From positions 1-51,965 of the forward strand of contig JAKPDB010000005.1 in NCBI GenBank assembly GCA_029552985.1: DNA of 51,965 nt, given 5' to 3'. The position numbers were made by a program, and so were the translations under genes. Shown here in pieces: positions 17,667-26,346 of this stretch. Positions within the stretch are counted from its first letter, which is position 1, and each line of letters opens with the position of its first letter. The stretch is from a bacterium. Its GTDB lineage: Bacteria; Ratteibacteria; UBA8468; B48-G9; DTJG01. The notes beneath the pieces are model-generated. The model saw only the letters and a list, made by a program, of their open reading frames with translations, was not told the origin of the DNA and did no database searches.

Positions 17667-17697
17667 ATTATTTTCAACACATCTGGCAATATGTCAA
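17667..17697 (-). promoter_or_regulatory. Candidate promoter before the peptidase gene
   Basis: TTGACA (17697-17692) and AATAAT (17672-17667) on the minus strand, separated by 19 bases, lie just after the stop of the nitrilase gene. The -35 is perfect but the spacer is long, so this is a possible internal promoter rather than a sure one. Confidence 0.35.
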
Positions 17698-17702
17698 TAG
17701 TT

Positions 17703-18560
17703 TCACTCAGTGATCTTTCTATAAATTGATGGTCTTCTGTATCTTGGGTGAAACAGTTCATCTGACCTTCTCTTGACAAGGGTTTCTGCTTTAAGAGTGT
17801 GAACGACCATCTGTTCGTCTGTCTGACCTGCAGGGGTTTCTGCTTCTATTTCTCCAAACGGATTAATAATGATGACCAGTGGCGGGCCGTAGTATTCAAC
17901 TCCCTTTTCGCTTATTCCGCCACAGGAGTTAATCGTAATGTGATACACACCGTTTTGCCACGCAACTGCCCTGAAATTGATCATCGCAAGTTCTCTCCAG
18001 GCATAATAAGATTTTTGTGGATCTGTTTTAATATCAGTTTCCCAGCACATGTAAAATGGCGCGACAATGATTTCTGCGCCATTGAGATAGGACAATCTTC
18101 CTGATTCACAGAACCAATTATCAAAGCATATATTTACACCAACCATTGCCTTCCTGGTTTTAATCACTGTAAACTCATTACCTGATGTTTCAATGGTATA
18201 TTCAAGTGGCGGGATATGGGTTTTCCTATACCTTCCCAGCAGTCCTTCAGGCGAAACAAAGACATAGGTGTTTCTGAGAAGGTCTGATTGGTCTTTTTCC
18301 GCAATCCCAAATCCGATTGTGATATTAAATGATTTTGCGACTTCTATCATTTTTTGGGTTGAGGGACCATTAAATGGTTCGCTTGCCTGAAAAAAATTCC
18401 TGTCAAAACAAAAACCAGTAACACTCATTTCAGGAAAAAGACACCAGTCAACATCATATTTTGTTGCCTTTTCTATCCATTTGACATGTCTATCTATATT
18501 TTGTTCTGGACTTGCAGGTTTGCTGATCATTGAGATGGCAGCAATCTTAATATCTTCCAT
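17703..18560 (-). CDS. Carbon-nitrogen hydrolase (nitrilase superfamily)
   Basis: The start at 18560 has an AAGGAGAAATC site; the longer frame upstream has no site of its own. The 285-residue protein shows the Glu-Lys-Cys triad of the superfamily: E44 in CLFPEMSVTGF, K113 in GRYRKTHIPP and C145 in GVNICFDNWF. Members hydrolyse amides or nitriles, or transfer acyl groups; the conserved length and triad fit an amidase of the ureidopropionase/N-carbamoylase type. The product is cytoplasmic. It lies 19 bases after the NagA-like gene and 53 before the peptidase gene. Amide cleavage next to an amidosugar deacetylase suggests handling of N-linked or amide-linked glycan parts, but this is inference. 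Confidence 0.8.
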   Translation of the reverse strand: MEDIKIAAISMISKPASPEQNIDRHVKWIEKATKYDVDWCLFPEMSVTGFCFDRNFFQASEPFNGPSTQKMIEVAKSFNITIGFGIAEKDQSDLLRNTYVFVSPEGLLGRYRKTHIPPLEYTIETSGNEFTVIKTRKAMVGVNICFDNWFCESGRLSYLNGAEIIVAPFYMCWETDIKTDPQKSYYAWRELAMINFRAVAWQNGVYHITINSCGGISEKGVEYYGPPLVIIINPFGEIEAETPAGQTDEQMVVHTLKAETLVKRRSDELFHPRYRRPSIYRKITE

Positions 18561-18579
18561 GATTTCTCCTTGTTGCAAT

Positions 18580-19878
18580 TTAAATAATTTTCTGGCCTCT
18601 GACGAAAACAGAATCAATTTTTAATGCGTAATTGCCTGGTTTTCCTTTTATTTCTGCAATAACAAGGTCAGCAAATTTTCCGTCTTTCAATTCTCCTGTG
18701 TTCAGGTCATCTCCATGATTTTTCTTAATCATACGGACGATATTTGTTGAACAGCAGGATGAAGTGATGCAGAGCGCCTTTTCAAAATCCATTGCTGGAT
18801 GATTTGTGTGCCAGATTCCTGGCATTTGTCTTGTAAGATAGGATAGCAGATTTGAAAAAACCCTATCAATTGTTGCCATACTTCCATAAAGTGTTGTGGG
18901 CCCTGTTTTTGTGACATAGACATATCTGTGTTTGCTGTCTACAGTGCCACCAATTCCATCACATTCAAACTGTTTAATTCCCTTTGTCTGGCTTACAAAA
19001 ACAGCATCTGTGATTGCCATAATATCTGACGGTTCTTTTCTTGCGAAAACTTCTCTGATGTACCACGGAGCAACATGATATCCATCAACAATGAGTTCAA
19101 GCATGATATCAAGGGTTAACGCTGCTTCAAGAGCACCTCCGCCATAAAAACTTTTGTAGAGATTACCGGTTGGACCATTGAGAAAGTGAATAAAATATTT
19201 CAGTCCAGCAGACACTGCTTCTTTGAATTGCTCACATGTTGCAGATGTATGACCTGCGCCCACTGAAATGCCTTTTGAAACAAGGTATTCAATAAGTTTG
19301 ACAGATTTTTTGCCGTGGTCAGGTGGGACATTAACCAATCTTGCGAGACCTGTTTCATTAATGTCATCAAAAATAGATTTTTCAGGTTCATATACATATT
19401 CTGGATTCATTGCTCCCTGATTTGCACGATTAATAAACGTTCCTTCAATCATGGCACCTGCATAAAATTTTCCTTCCCATGTGTCTCGATTTTGTTTGAT
19501 GAATTTTTCAAGTTCTCTGAGGGCAAATTTAATTTTCTCAAGCGGGATTGCCGCAGTTGAAGCATAAAGTCGAGTTGCTCCTGTTGATACACGAAGGTTT
19601 GCCCATTGTTTCAAACCTTCCTGATATATTTCGCTGGATTGTTCAAACCGTTGTTTTTTTACATTGTATCTACCAGCATAAAAAGAAAAAAGCCCGGCGC
19701 CATGCGTATGCAATTCAATGAAACCAGGAAACACATATTTTCCTTTTAAGTCAATAATTTGTTCATCCATCTTTTTATTCAGAGGTTTTTCAAGAGATAT
19801 TTTTTCATTTTTGATGACAATATCAACACCTTTTTTCAGCCCTGTTTCGAGGCATAGAATACCATTTGTCAATCTCAT
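18580..19878 (-). CDS. NagA-like amidohydrolase (N-acetylglucosamine-6-phosphate deacetylase family)
   Basis: This 432-residue amidohydrolase starts behind TGGGAGCAAAAA. All NagA landmarks are present: the H57-x-H59 metal site in FIELHTHGAG, metal-binding E145 in AMIEGTFIN, H210 in GAGHTSAT, H231 in HFLNGP (usually HLFNAM), H268 in DGYHV and the catalytic D291 in AITDA. NagA removes the acetyl group from GlcNAc-6-phosphate, feeding amino sugars into glycolysis. It is about 50 residues longer than E. coli NagA, mainly around 60-100. Expected partners (NagB, a GlcNAc kinase) are not in the window, so a related N-acylated sugar is also possible. It is the first gene of the long minus-strand series. 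Confidence 0.8.
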   Translation of the reverse strand: MRLTNGILCLETGLKKGVDIVIKNEKISLEKPLNKKMDEQIIDLKGKYVFPGFIELHTHGAGLFSFYAGRYNVKKQRFEQSSEIYQEGLKQWANLRVSTGATRLYASTAAIPLEKIKFALRELEKFIKQNRDTWEGKFYAGAMIEGTFINRANQGAMNPEYVYEPEKSIFDDINETGLARLVNVPPDHGKKSVKLIEYLVSKGISVGAGHTSATCEQFKEAVSAGLKYFIHFLNGPTGNLYKSFYGGGALEAALTLDIMLELIVDGYHVAPWYIREVFARKEPSDIMAITDAVFVSQTKGIKQFECDGIGGTVDSKHRYVYVTKTGPTTLYGSMATIDRVFSNLLSYLTRQMPGIWHTNHPAMDFEKALCITSSCCSTNIVRMIKKNHGDDLNTGELKDGKFADLVIAEIKGKPGNYALKIDSVFVRGQKII

Positions 19879-19933
19879 TTTTTGCTCCCATTTTTCTAAT
19901 CAGTTTAGAATCTTGATTACCAGCGAATAAAAT

Positions 19934-19962
19934 AGTATAACATTTCAGGCATATGGTGTGAA
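19934..19962 (-). promoter_or_regulatory. Promoter for the NagA-led operon
   Basis: Minus strand TTCACA (19962-19957), a 17-base spacer and TATACT (19939-19934), with an extended TG-T just before the -10. The predicted start is near 19927, leaving about 49 bases of leader with the GGGAG ribosome site. No operator repeat was recognised. Confidence 0.55.
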
Positions 19963-19988
19963 AAATTAAAATTTTACTGGAGATATTT

Positions 19989-21602
19989 TTGAATATTGCG
20001 CTAACAGGAATTGGTTGGAGAAAACAATTTGCGAAAGATGTTATCAAAAGGCTTGGAATTATCTTTAACCAGACCACCAGTGAAGATGCAGATATGGTCT
20101 TTGTTTGCAATTATAATCAGGTCTCATCTGATGAAATAAGATACTTAGTAAAAAATGGGAAAAATGTTATTTTTCTTCAGCCAGAAAAAGATTTGCTCAA
20201 TGTTTTTGGAAACGAGCTCATGTATACCTATCATTTCCCTTTGATGCAAATTGAGGGGCATTTACCGGTAACATTTCTTCAGGTTTTTCCTCCTGTTTCA
20301 TTAGTAAAACAGAAACACGGTGAAACAATCGGGTTGTTTGCTTTAGATTTTTCGTCTTCAGGTGAAAACTATACAACAGGATACCCTGCAATTTCGTGGC
20401 GGAAAATGGGAAGTGGGGCAATTGCCATGTTTTTTTACGATTTCATCAGTACGTTATTACTTCTTCTGCAGGGATGGGAATTTTTTACAGAAGAAGGCAG
20501 ACTTTCCAGGCAGTTTCGAACTGGTATTTCACGGGCGACTCATCTGGCCGATTATTTGATTTTGCGGCAGTTGTGCGAAATTCCGCAGGGATATTTTCAT
20601 GAAATACTTCTTCTAAAACTTATTAGAACACTGCTGGCAGGGAAAAATCCAGTACCACGAATATGGTATTATCCATATCCTGACACCACAGTGTTTCTTT
20701 TGAGCGGAGACAGTGATAACCTTGAAAAACATAATCTTGAGAAGGCATGGGAACTTATTGTTAATTCAGGTGCTGAGTATACACAGTATACAATGGTTGA
20801 TGATATCGGTTTGTTTTCAGAAAAAGAGTTATCCCAATGGAAACAAAAAGGTATTGATTTTGAGCTTCATTATTATGCGGGGCCATCACCTTCTTCTGAA
20901 GAGATGTTGCAGCATCTTGTGAAAGCAAAAAAAATGTTTCTTTCGAAGAAAATAAAAGTTGATTCATGCAGGGGACACAGTTTAATATGGACTGGCTGGG
21001 ACAAGCAAATAAAAATTATGGAAAAGGCAGGATTTTTGTTTTCTTCAAATCTACTTTACTGGTATCCAGGGATCAGTTATGGACTGCCTTATTATCTTTA
21101 TACCAATTCAGGAAAATCTTCAGTTCAGGAACTTCAAATTTTTGTTTCAGATGATGTGTGTCTATTTAATAAAAGTGGGCTATTGCCACTAACACCTCCA
21201 GTGTACTTAAAAAAAATCATTGCCTGGCTTGATATCAACAAAGACGTTTATTATCAACCATTCAACCCTATTTTCCATCCCTATTATCTTGTAAAACAAC
21301 CATCCACTCAGGAAGTTCTCAAGCAATCAATTATTCATGCAAAATCAAGCGGTATCCCGATAATGAATCATAGAAGGTTTTTTTCCTGGTGGAATAAGAG
21401 AGGTAGCATGAAACTGAAGTATCAATTGAATGATACCTGTGTGGAATTTTCCAGCGCAAGAACAGATGCAGAAACTGGAATTGCATTGCCTGAAACATGG
21501 GATGGTATGAAAATCACAGGCGGGGTTAAATTACAGACAACAGGAGAAATACTTTTTCCATTAAATTGCAGGAAAATTACTTATCAAAAGGGGGAAAAAT
21601 GA
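19989..21602 (+). CDS. Polysaccharide deacetylase-like (NodB/CE4-fold) protein with extra N-terminal domain
   Basis: Translation starts at a TTG, 6 bases after CTGGAGAT; no better start exists. The first 190 or so residues look like a Rossmann/glutamine-amidotransferase-like domain (MNIALTGIGW, DADMVFVCNY, VKNGKNVIFLQPEK). From about 225 the chain follows the NodB-type deacetylase pattern: FLLSGDSDNL with D241 and D243 in the metal-acid positions, LHYYAGPSPSSEEML, and DSCRGHSLIW with Arg and H330 where the family has R-x-P and metal His, ending in IPIMNHRRFFSWW. The metal His pair of true CE4 enzymes is not clearly complete, so activity is uncertain. It lacks a signal peptide. The next gene overlaps its stop (ATGA). 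Confidence 0.6.
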   Translation: MNIALTGIGWRKQFAKDVIKRLGIIFNQTTSEDADMVFVCNYNQVSSDEIRYLVKNGKNVIFLQPEKDLLNVFGNELMYTYHFPLMQIEGHLPVTFLQVFPPVSLVKQKHGETIGLFALDFSSSGENYTTGYPAISWRKMGSGAIAMFFYDFISTLLLLLQGWEFFTEEGRLSRQFRTGISRATHLADYLILRQLCEIPQGYFHEILLLKLIRTLLAGKNPVPRIWYYPYPDTTVFLLSGDSDNLEKHNLEKAWELIVNSGAEYTQYTMVDDIGLFSEKELSQWKQKGIDFELHYYAGPSPSSEEMLQHLVKAKKMFLSKKIKVDSCRGHSLIWTGWDKQIKIMEKAGFLFSSNLLYWYPGISYGLPYYLYTNSGKSSVQELQIFVSDDVCLFNKSGLLPLTPPVYLKKIIAWLDINKDVYYQPFNPIFHPYYLVKQPSTQEVLKQSIIHAKSSGIPIMNHRRFFSWWNKRGSMKLKYQLNDTCVEFSSARTDAETGIALPETWDGMKITGGVKLQTTGEILFPLNCRKITYQKGEK

Positions 21603-22618
21603 AGTCAAGAGAATTTTTTGAAATCAAACTTGGATTTATTAATCTTGTTAACAAAATTGGCTGGAAACAAGCCCTGCAAAGGTATAAAAAAGATTTTAAC
21701 ATTTCTGAAGATGATGCAAAGAAATGGTGGAAATGGTACGAAAATGAAATATGTGTGCCTGAAGTTTGCTATGAGTCAGACGCAGGGCCTCAGGCAATTA
21801 GAGGAGAAAAGGGCAAAGGAGAAAAGATTGAAAAATTACCCCTTATTGTGATAGGAGATATAGATGTTGAATTTATGGGTAGTGTTTATAGATTAACCAA
21901 TGAAGGACTTTACAGATTTTCAGTGATTACAAAAAGTGTGAGAAATCTTATTATAATAAAAAACAGGTATTCAGTGATACCGATATTGAAAGCAATTTCG
22001 TTGATGCAGATACATGGAAACAGAGACCAGTCAACAACATTGGAACAGAGGAAAACATTACTTCTCTCAAGGTACTGGATTTCGCTTGCCTGCGGTGATA
22101 TTTCTGCGCTGACAAAAGAGGTTCTTTCAGACGCAGGAATTGAATCACGACTTGTAAGTGCTCTAACTCTTGAGAACTGGAATACCTATAACAACGGGCA
22201 TGTTCTGGTTGAGGTATTTTTCCCTGATATATCCAGGTGGATTCTTGTTGATATTGATATGGGGTATTTATTTATGCATGACGGTGAACTGTTAAGTTCA
22301 TACTCATTCTGGAAATGCTTGAAAGAAAACAGGTACATTGTTTTTGTTCCGCTTTCGCAAAAAGAGATTGACCCACTATGGCTTGAAAACAACTACTATT
22401 CTTATGCTCACATGTGGCGAGTTATGGTGAGAGACCTCAATTCAAAACTTTCGTGGTATAAGAGAATATTTCAAACATTCGGATTTCAGGCAGAAGATAA
22501 ATTTATCTACATTGGCGATCGCGAAGATGCAAAAAGAATTATTGAATACAGAGGACATTATTCAACAACACTTCCTGAAAAAGAATTTATTGAAAAATTC
22601 TACTGTGAAAGGGGTTGA
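21599..22618 (+). CDS. Transglutaminase-like protein
   Basis: The start ATG overlaps the previous stop (ATGA) and follows AAGGGGGAAAA, giving 339 residues. The N-terminal 100 residues are charged and not recognised. The middle contains a Cys-His-Asp arrangement typical of the transglutaminase/arylamine-type cysteine fold: C165 in SLACGDISALTKEVL, H201 in YNNGHVLVEVFF and D218 in WILVDIDMG, with family-like spacing of 36 and 17 residues. The role of the fold here could be protein crosslinking, amide cleavage or a non-catalytic one. It has no signal peptide. Coupling to a deacetylase-like gene and a Gfo/Idh/MocA gene suggests one small pathway of unknown product. Confidence 0.6.
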   Translation: MKSREFFEIKLGFINLVNKIGWKQALQRYKKDFNISEDDAKKWWKWYENEICVPEVCYESDAGPQAIRGEKGKGEKIEKLPLIVIGDIDVEFMGSVYRLTNEGLYRFSVITKSVRNLIIIKNRYSVIPILKAISLMQIHGNRDQSTTLEQRKTLLLSRYWISLACGDISALTKEVLSDAGIESRLVSALTLENWNTYNNGHVLVEVFFPDISRWILVDIDMGYLFMHDGELLSSYSFWKCLKENRYIVFVPLSQKEIDPLWLENNYYSYAHMWRVMVRDLNSKLSWYKRIFQTFGFQAEDKFIYIGDREDAKRIIEYRGHYSTTLPEKEFIEKFYCERG

Positions 22619-22619
22619 A

Positions 22620-23810
22620 ATGAGAGAGAAAAAAGTAAGATGGGGTCTTATAGGACTCGGGCACAGGGCAAGAGGACTTGCCCATATTTATCACCATCTT
22701 GTTCCCAATAGCACTGTAGTTGCAGTGTGCGACAGAATAGAGACACTTGCCCACAAAACAAAAGAAATATTGAAAGATCCTGATATTGCCATCTATACAG
22801 ATCACAGGAAAATGTTGAAGGAATCTTTAATTGATGCAGTGAGTGTATTTGTCGCGCCAGAGCAAAATCCTGATATCGTATGTGAATGTCTTGAGGCAGG
22901 AAAACACGTATTATGTGAGGTGCCTCTGTCTCTTACGATGGAAGGTTGCTGGAAAGTTGTTATTACAGTTGAAAAAACAGGATTGAAATTTCAGATGGCA
23001 GAGCAGTTGAGATATGCGGCTTTCGTGAAAGCATGGAAAAAGATGATTGAAAAAGGATTACTTGGAAAAATTTTGTATTGCGAAGGGCAATACCTTCATG
23101 GAATGGGACCAGATAGATACTGGATGGATGCCGAAACAGGAGAAAAGGTTTCTATCAGTCAGGCGAAAAATTATCAAGGCAAACTTATGAAAACAAGATT
23201 CTGGAATTTGAAGCATCCGATATTTTATCTACCACACGAACTGAGTCCGCTATTGCATATTCTTGATGACAGGGTGGTGAAGGTCGTGGGGATGGCTACA
23301 AAATCACCAGGATACAGGTATGAATGGTTTCCTCAAGCAGATATTGAAGTGTCTTTAATGCACACAGAAAAGGATACTATATTACGGCTCATGGCGGGTT
23401 TTGTAATAGAAACACTTACTGGTAGCGAACACTGTAACCGTGTGATTGGTACGAAGGGCTGGGTGGAACAGCCGCGCACAAAATCTGAAAAAGGAAGAAT
23501 GTGGCTTTCAGACCACTTTATGTCAGATGCAGCAGAATTGGAATGGAATTACTCAAACTACTGGGAAAGTCCTTCTGTGGCTGCAGAAACTGGTCATGGT
23601 GGACTTGACTTTTATCCTGTTGCGAACATGGTTGAGGCAATTATTTATGACAGGCCGGTTGAAATGGATGTTTACAGAGCAGCGGAGACAGCAGCACCAG
23701 CAATTCTTGCAGGAATGTCAATAGAAAAAGATAGTATCCCCATAAATGTTCCTGACTTCAGGCCAGGGGAAAAAAGAAAACCGGGTACACTCCCAGAAAA
23801 ACTTTATTGA
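22620..23810 (+). CDS. Gfo/Idh/MocA-family oxidoreductase with Val in place of catalytic Lys
   Basis: The start at 22620 lies one base after the previous stop, with AAAGGGG as ribosome site, giving 396 residues. The N-terminal Rossmann domain has VRWGLIGLGHRARGLA (dinucleotide loop) and VVAVCDR. At the usual E-K-P catalytic motif it reads HVLCEVPLSL, so the lysine is V101. The C-terminal domain has the expected beta-sheet with HELSPLLHIL and GWVEQPR. Family members oxidise or reduce sugar hydroxyls with NAD(P). Loss of the Lys is seen in some family members and may mean a different chemistry, for instance a redox-assisted glycoside cleavage as in GH109-type enzymes. The specific substrate is unknown. 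Confidence 0.8.
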   Translation: MREKKVRWGLIGLGHRARGLAHIYHHLVPNSTVVAVCDRIETLAHKTKEILKDPDIAIYTDHRKMLKESLIDAVSVFVAPEQNPDIVCECLEAGKHVLCEVPLSLTMEGCWKVVITVEKTGLKFQMAEQLRYAAFVKAWKKMIEKGLLGKILYCEGQYLHGMGPDRYWMDAETGEKVSISQAKNYQGKLMKTRFWNLKHPIFYLPHELSPLLHILDDRVVKVVGMATKSPGYRYEWFPQADIEVSLMHTEKDTILRLMAGFVIETLTGSEHCNRVIGTKGWVEQPRTKSEKGRMWLSDHFMSDAAELEWNYSNYWESPSVAAETGHGGLDFYPVANMVEAIIYDRPVEMDVYRAAETAAPAILAGMSIEKDSIPINVPDFRPGEKRKPGTLPEKLY

Positions 23811-23815
23811 TGATG

Positions 23816-25057
23816 TCACCTGAATTCAACATGTGGCTCTGGCTTATATAGTATTTTTACAGGCCTTCCATCATTAAGTATTGACATTCTTCCTGCTTCA
23901 ACCACAAGTTCATTGATGAAACTATTTGCAGGTGTTGCGATGATACCCTTGTTATCAATTTCTTCTATCATCTTCCGGCGCTTCTTGAGATCATCGCCAG
24001 CAATATCCTCGATTTGCTTGATTGCTCCAATGATTGCTGAAACAGAATCAGGACCATATCCAACTGGCTTATATCCCTCTCCTTCCCATGGTACAAATCT
24101 GAAAAAGTCAGGGCTTACATAGTTATAAGCAGAACCACCAGGACCTATATTGTCAAGATAACAATATGCAACTCCTCGGTACTGGTCATCATGTTTGATC
24201 ATGCCTGTTTTGTCCTTCCCCTCGCAATACATCAAAAGTCCCTGGTCATTACTTCCAGCACCAGCATCAGGGTATCCAAGACCATTAGTTACAGAAAGTA
24301 TTGCGCCATTTTCAAATCTCACCCTTGCATCAGACCACATGTACCCGATATTTCCATTTGGAAATTTCCCCTTTACGCCTTCAACAGAAACCTCCACTGG
24401 CTTCAAGTTAGTAATAAAGTAAACAAGGTCAACATAGTGGCAGCCAATGTACACAAAAGGGTCTGTCCTATCAACAGTAAACCAGTTCTGAAAATTTGAG
24501 TGTCTATAATAGTATGGTTCAATAAGTTTTGCGTCGCCCATTACAAATTCCCCAAACTGTCCAAGTCGATATGCTCTTCTTGCCACAAGAGACCTTCTAT
24601 CGAATCGTTTGTGATATTCAACTCCTACAAAAAGACCTTTTTCTTTGACAATGCTTTCGATTTCAGCGGCTTGTTTGTACTGTAAAACAAGAGGTTTTAC
24701 ACAGAGCACATGCTGATTGTTTCTTAATGCTTCGATGATAACCTGGTAATGAAGATTATCAGGCATTGCAACAACCACAACCTGTCTTGGCTTCATTTTT
24801 GAGATGACTTCCTTATACAGTTCCGGGTAATTGTTCTGTTCTGGTTCTAAAAAATCAGGATATGCCGTAAATGATTGCCCGGGAAATGCCTGTTGTAATT
24901 CTGGATTGTCCCTTAAATATTTCAGAGGAGCGCTGTTTAATGCACAAATCTGAATGTTTCTGACGATTCCTGTCCTTTGGAGATGATAAATTGCAGGCAG
25001 AAGAAGGTCATTTGTTATCATTCCGCCACCAACAATCGTTACATCAAGTTTTTCCAT
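23816..25057 (-). CDS. Gfo/Idh/MocA-family oxidoreductase
   Basis: This 413-residue protein starts behind AAAGGAGGAACAC. It shows the dinucleotide loop VTIVGGGMITND, then VVVVAMPDNLHYQVIIEAL and a catalytic-type motif HVLCVKPLVL in which the Lys is kept while Glu is Val. The C-terminal substrate domain contains YHKRFDRRSLVARRAYR and IGCHYVDLVYFIT, where the conserved D-x-x-x-Y/H pattern is clear. It is probably a cytoplasmic NAD(P)-dependent sugar or inositol dehydrogenase. It is convergent with the other Gfo/Idh/MocA gene, 5 bases apart, yet the two share little beyond family motifs, so they are not a recent duplication. Confidence 0.85.
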   Translation of the reverse strand: MEKLDVTIVGGGMITNDLLLPAIYHLQRTGIVRNIQICALNSAPLKYLRDNPELQQAFPGQSFTAYPDFLEPEQNNYPELYKEVISKMKPRQVVVVAMPDNLHYQVIIEALRNNQHVLCVKPLVLQYKQAAEIESIVKEKGLFVGVEYHKRFDRRSLVARRAYRLGQFGEFVMGDAKLIEPYYYRHSNFQNWFTVDRTDPFVYIGCHYVDLVYFITNLKPVEVSVEGVKGKFPNGNIGYMWSDARVRFENGAILSVTNGLGYPDAGAGSNDQGLLMYCEGKDKTGMIKHDDQYRGVAYCYLDNIGPGGSAYNYVSPDFFRFVPWEGEGYKPVGYGPDSVSAIIGAIKQIEDIAGDDLKKRRKMIEEIDNKGIIATPANSFINELVVEAGRMSILNDGRPVKILYKPEPHVEFR

Positions 25058-25091
25058 GTGTTCCTCCTTTCACGATTTTATGATATTATTT

Positions 25092-25100
25092 ATTATAACA
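25092..25100 (-). promoter_or_regulatory. Extended -10 element before the Gfo/Idh/MocA gene at 25057
   Basis: The minus strand reads TGTTATAAT (25100-25092), a perfect extended -10. The upstream -35 is poor (CTTACA at 15 bases). It lies between this gene and the divergent secreted gene at 25127. Confidence 0.45.
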
Positions 25101-25126
25101 TTACTTTTTCTTTGTAAGGATGCAAT

Positions 25127-26344
25127 ATGAGAATTTTTAAATTTTTTGTTTTTGGATTAATTTGTGCAAGTATTGCATTCTGTCAGGATGTTAATCAACA
25201 GGAAAAAGCTGTTGCCGCAATTGTCGCTGACTGGTTCAAGTATTCACATCCAGATGTTCTTCTTACAAGAATCCTTAAGACATACTCTCTTGATGGAAAA
25301 GGGCAAAAGTCCCAATTGAAACTTGTTTCTGTTTTTAGAGATAAACCTTCCAGCAAAGATTTAAGTATGGCATATGCAGAAGAATTTGGTTTTAAGGTAT
25401 GTGACAGTGTGGAGGAAGTGCTCACCCTGGGAAAAGATACTCTTGCGGTTGACGGAGTGATTATTTCTACAGAGTGGTGCGATTATCCTGTTTCGCCCAC
25501 AGGTCAGGTGATGTATCCGAAACGAAGATTGTTTGAAGACGTAGTAAAGGTGTTTCAAAAAACTCACAGAGTTGTTCCTGTTTTTATTGATAAACATATC
25601 GCTGATAACTGGCAGGACATCATATGGATCTACAGCACTGCAAAAAAGATGAAAATACCACTGATGGCAGGTTCGTCTGTGCCTGTTTCATGGAGATATC
25701 CACCATCTGATGTTGATACACATTCAAAACTGAAAGAAATTGTCGGTATTTCATATCATACCCTTGATGGTTATGGATTCCATGGGCTCGAGATGATACA
25801 GTGTCTTGCAGAGCAGAGAAAGGGTGGAGAAACAGGAATCAAATCAGTCCAGTGCCTGACAGGACAGGACGTATGGAGGGCATCAGGAAAACTATATGAC
25901 GAAAGTCTCCTGAACATGGCTACCTGTATGGTTAGAAAAATTCCTGAAGGGAAAACCTTGAAAGATATGGTCAAAGAACCAGTGCTTTTTGTGATCAACT
26001 ACAATGATGGATTGCGGGCATGCCTTTTCACATTGAATAACTTCGCATCTCAGTGGACAGCAGCATGGAAATATGAAGATGGAAAGACGGATTCAAGTTT
26101 GTTCAAGCTTGACGATAATCTTTCAACTCTCATGCATTTTGCCAATCAGATGCAGGGAATTGAAAATATGATTATCACTGGTAAACCTGCCTGGCCTGTG
26201 GAACGAACGGTTCTCACAAGTGGTGCGCTTGATGCTCTTTTAATTTCAAAGTCACAATCAGGAAAACTTGTCAATACGCCATATTTGAAGATTTCATATA
26301 AACCAAATTGGAAGTGGAAACAACCAGAAGGAGTTCCTCAATAA
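25127..26344 (+). CDS. Exported protein related to the Gfo/Idh/MocA fold, function unknown
   Basis: This 405-residue protein starts behind TAAGGATG. It opens with a signal peptide (MRIFKFFVFGLICASIAFC, then QDVNQQ). The rest recalls the oxidoreductase fold without its cofactor loop: LVSVFRDKPSSKDLSMAYAE, DSVEEVLTL, VDGVIISTEW, VVPVFIDKHIADNW (in the place of the E-K-P helix) and MKIPLMAGSSVPVSW. No G-x-G-x-x-G loop is seen. An exported, cofactor-free relative would be a binding protein or a hydrolase-like enzyme. I do not recognise a named family. It diverges from a true Gfo/Idh/MocA gene and is convergent with the Spy-like gene. Confidence 0.5.
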   Translation: MRIFKFFVFGLICASIAFCQDVNQQEKAVAAIVADWFKYSHPDVLLTRILKTYSLDGKGQKSQLKLVSVFRDKPSSKDLSMAYAEEFGFKVCDSVEEVLTLGKDTLAVDGVIISTEWCDYPVSPTGQVMYPKRRLFEDVVKVFQKTHRVVPVFIDKHIADNWQDIIWIYSTAKKMKIPLMAGSSVPVSWRYPPSDVDTHSKLKEIVGISYHTLDGYGFHGLEMIQCLAEQRKGGETGIKSVQCLTGQDVWRASGKLYDESLLNMATCMVRKIPEGKTLKDMVKEPVLFVINYNDGLRACLFTLNNFASQWTAAWKYEDGKTDSSLFKLDDNLSTLMHFANQMQGIENMIITGKPAWPVERTVLTSGALDALLISKSQSGKLVNTPYLKISYKPNWKWKQPEGVPQ

Positions 26345-26346
26345 AA

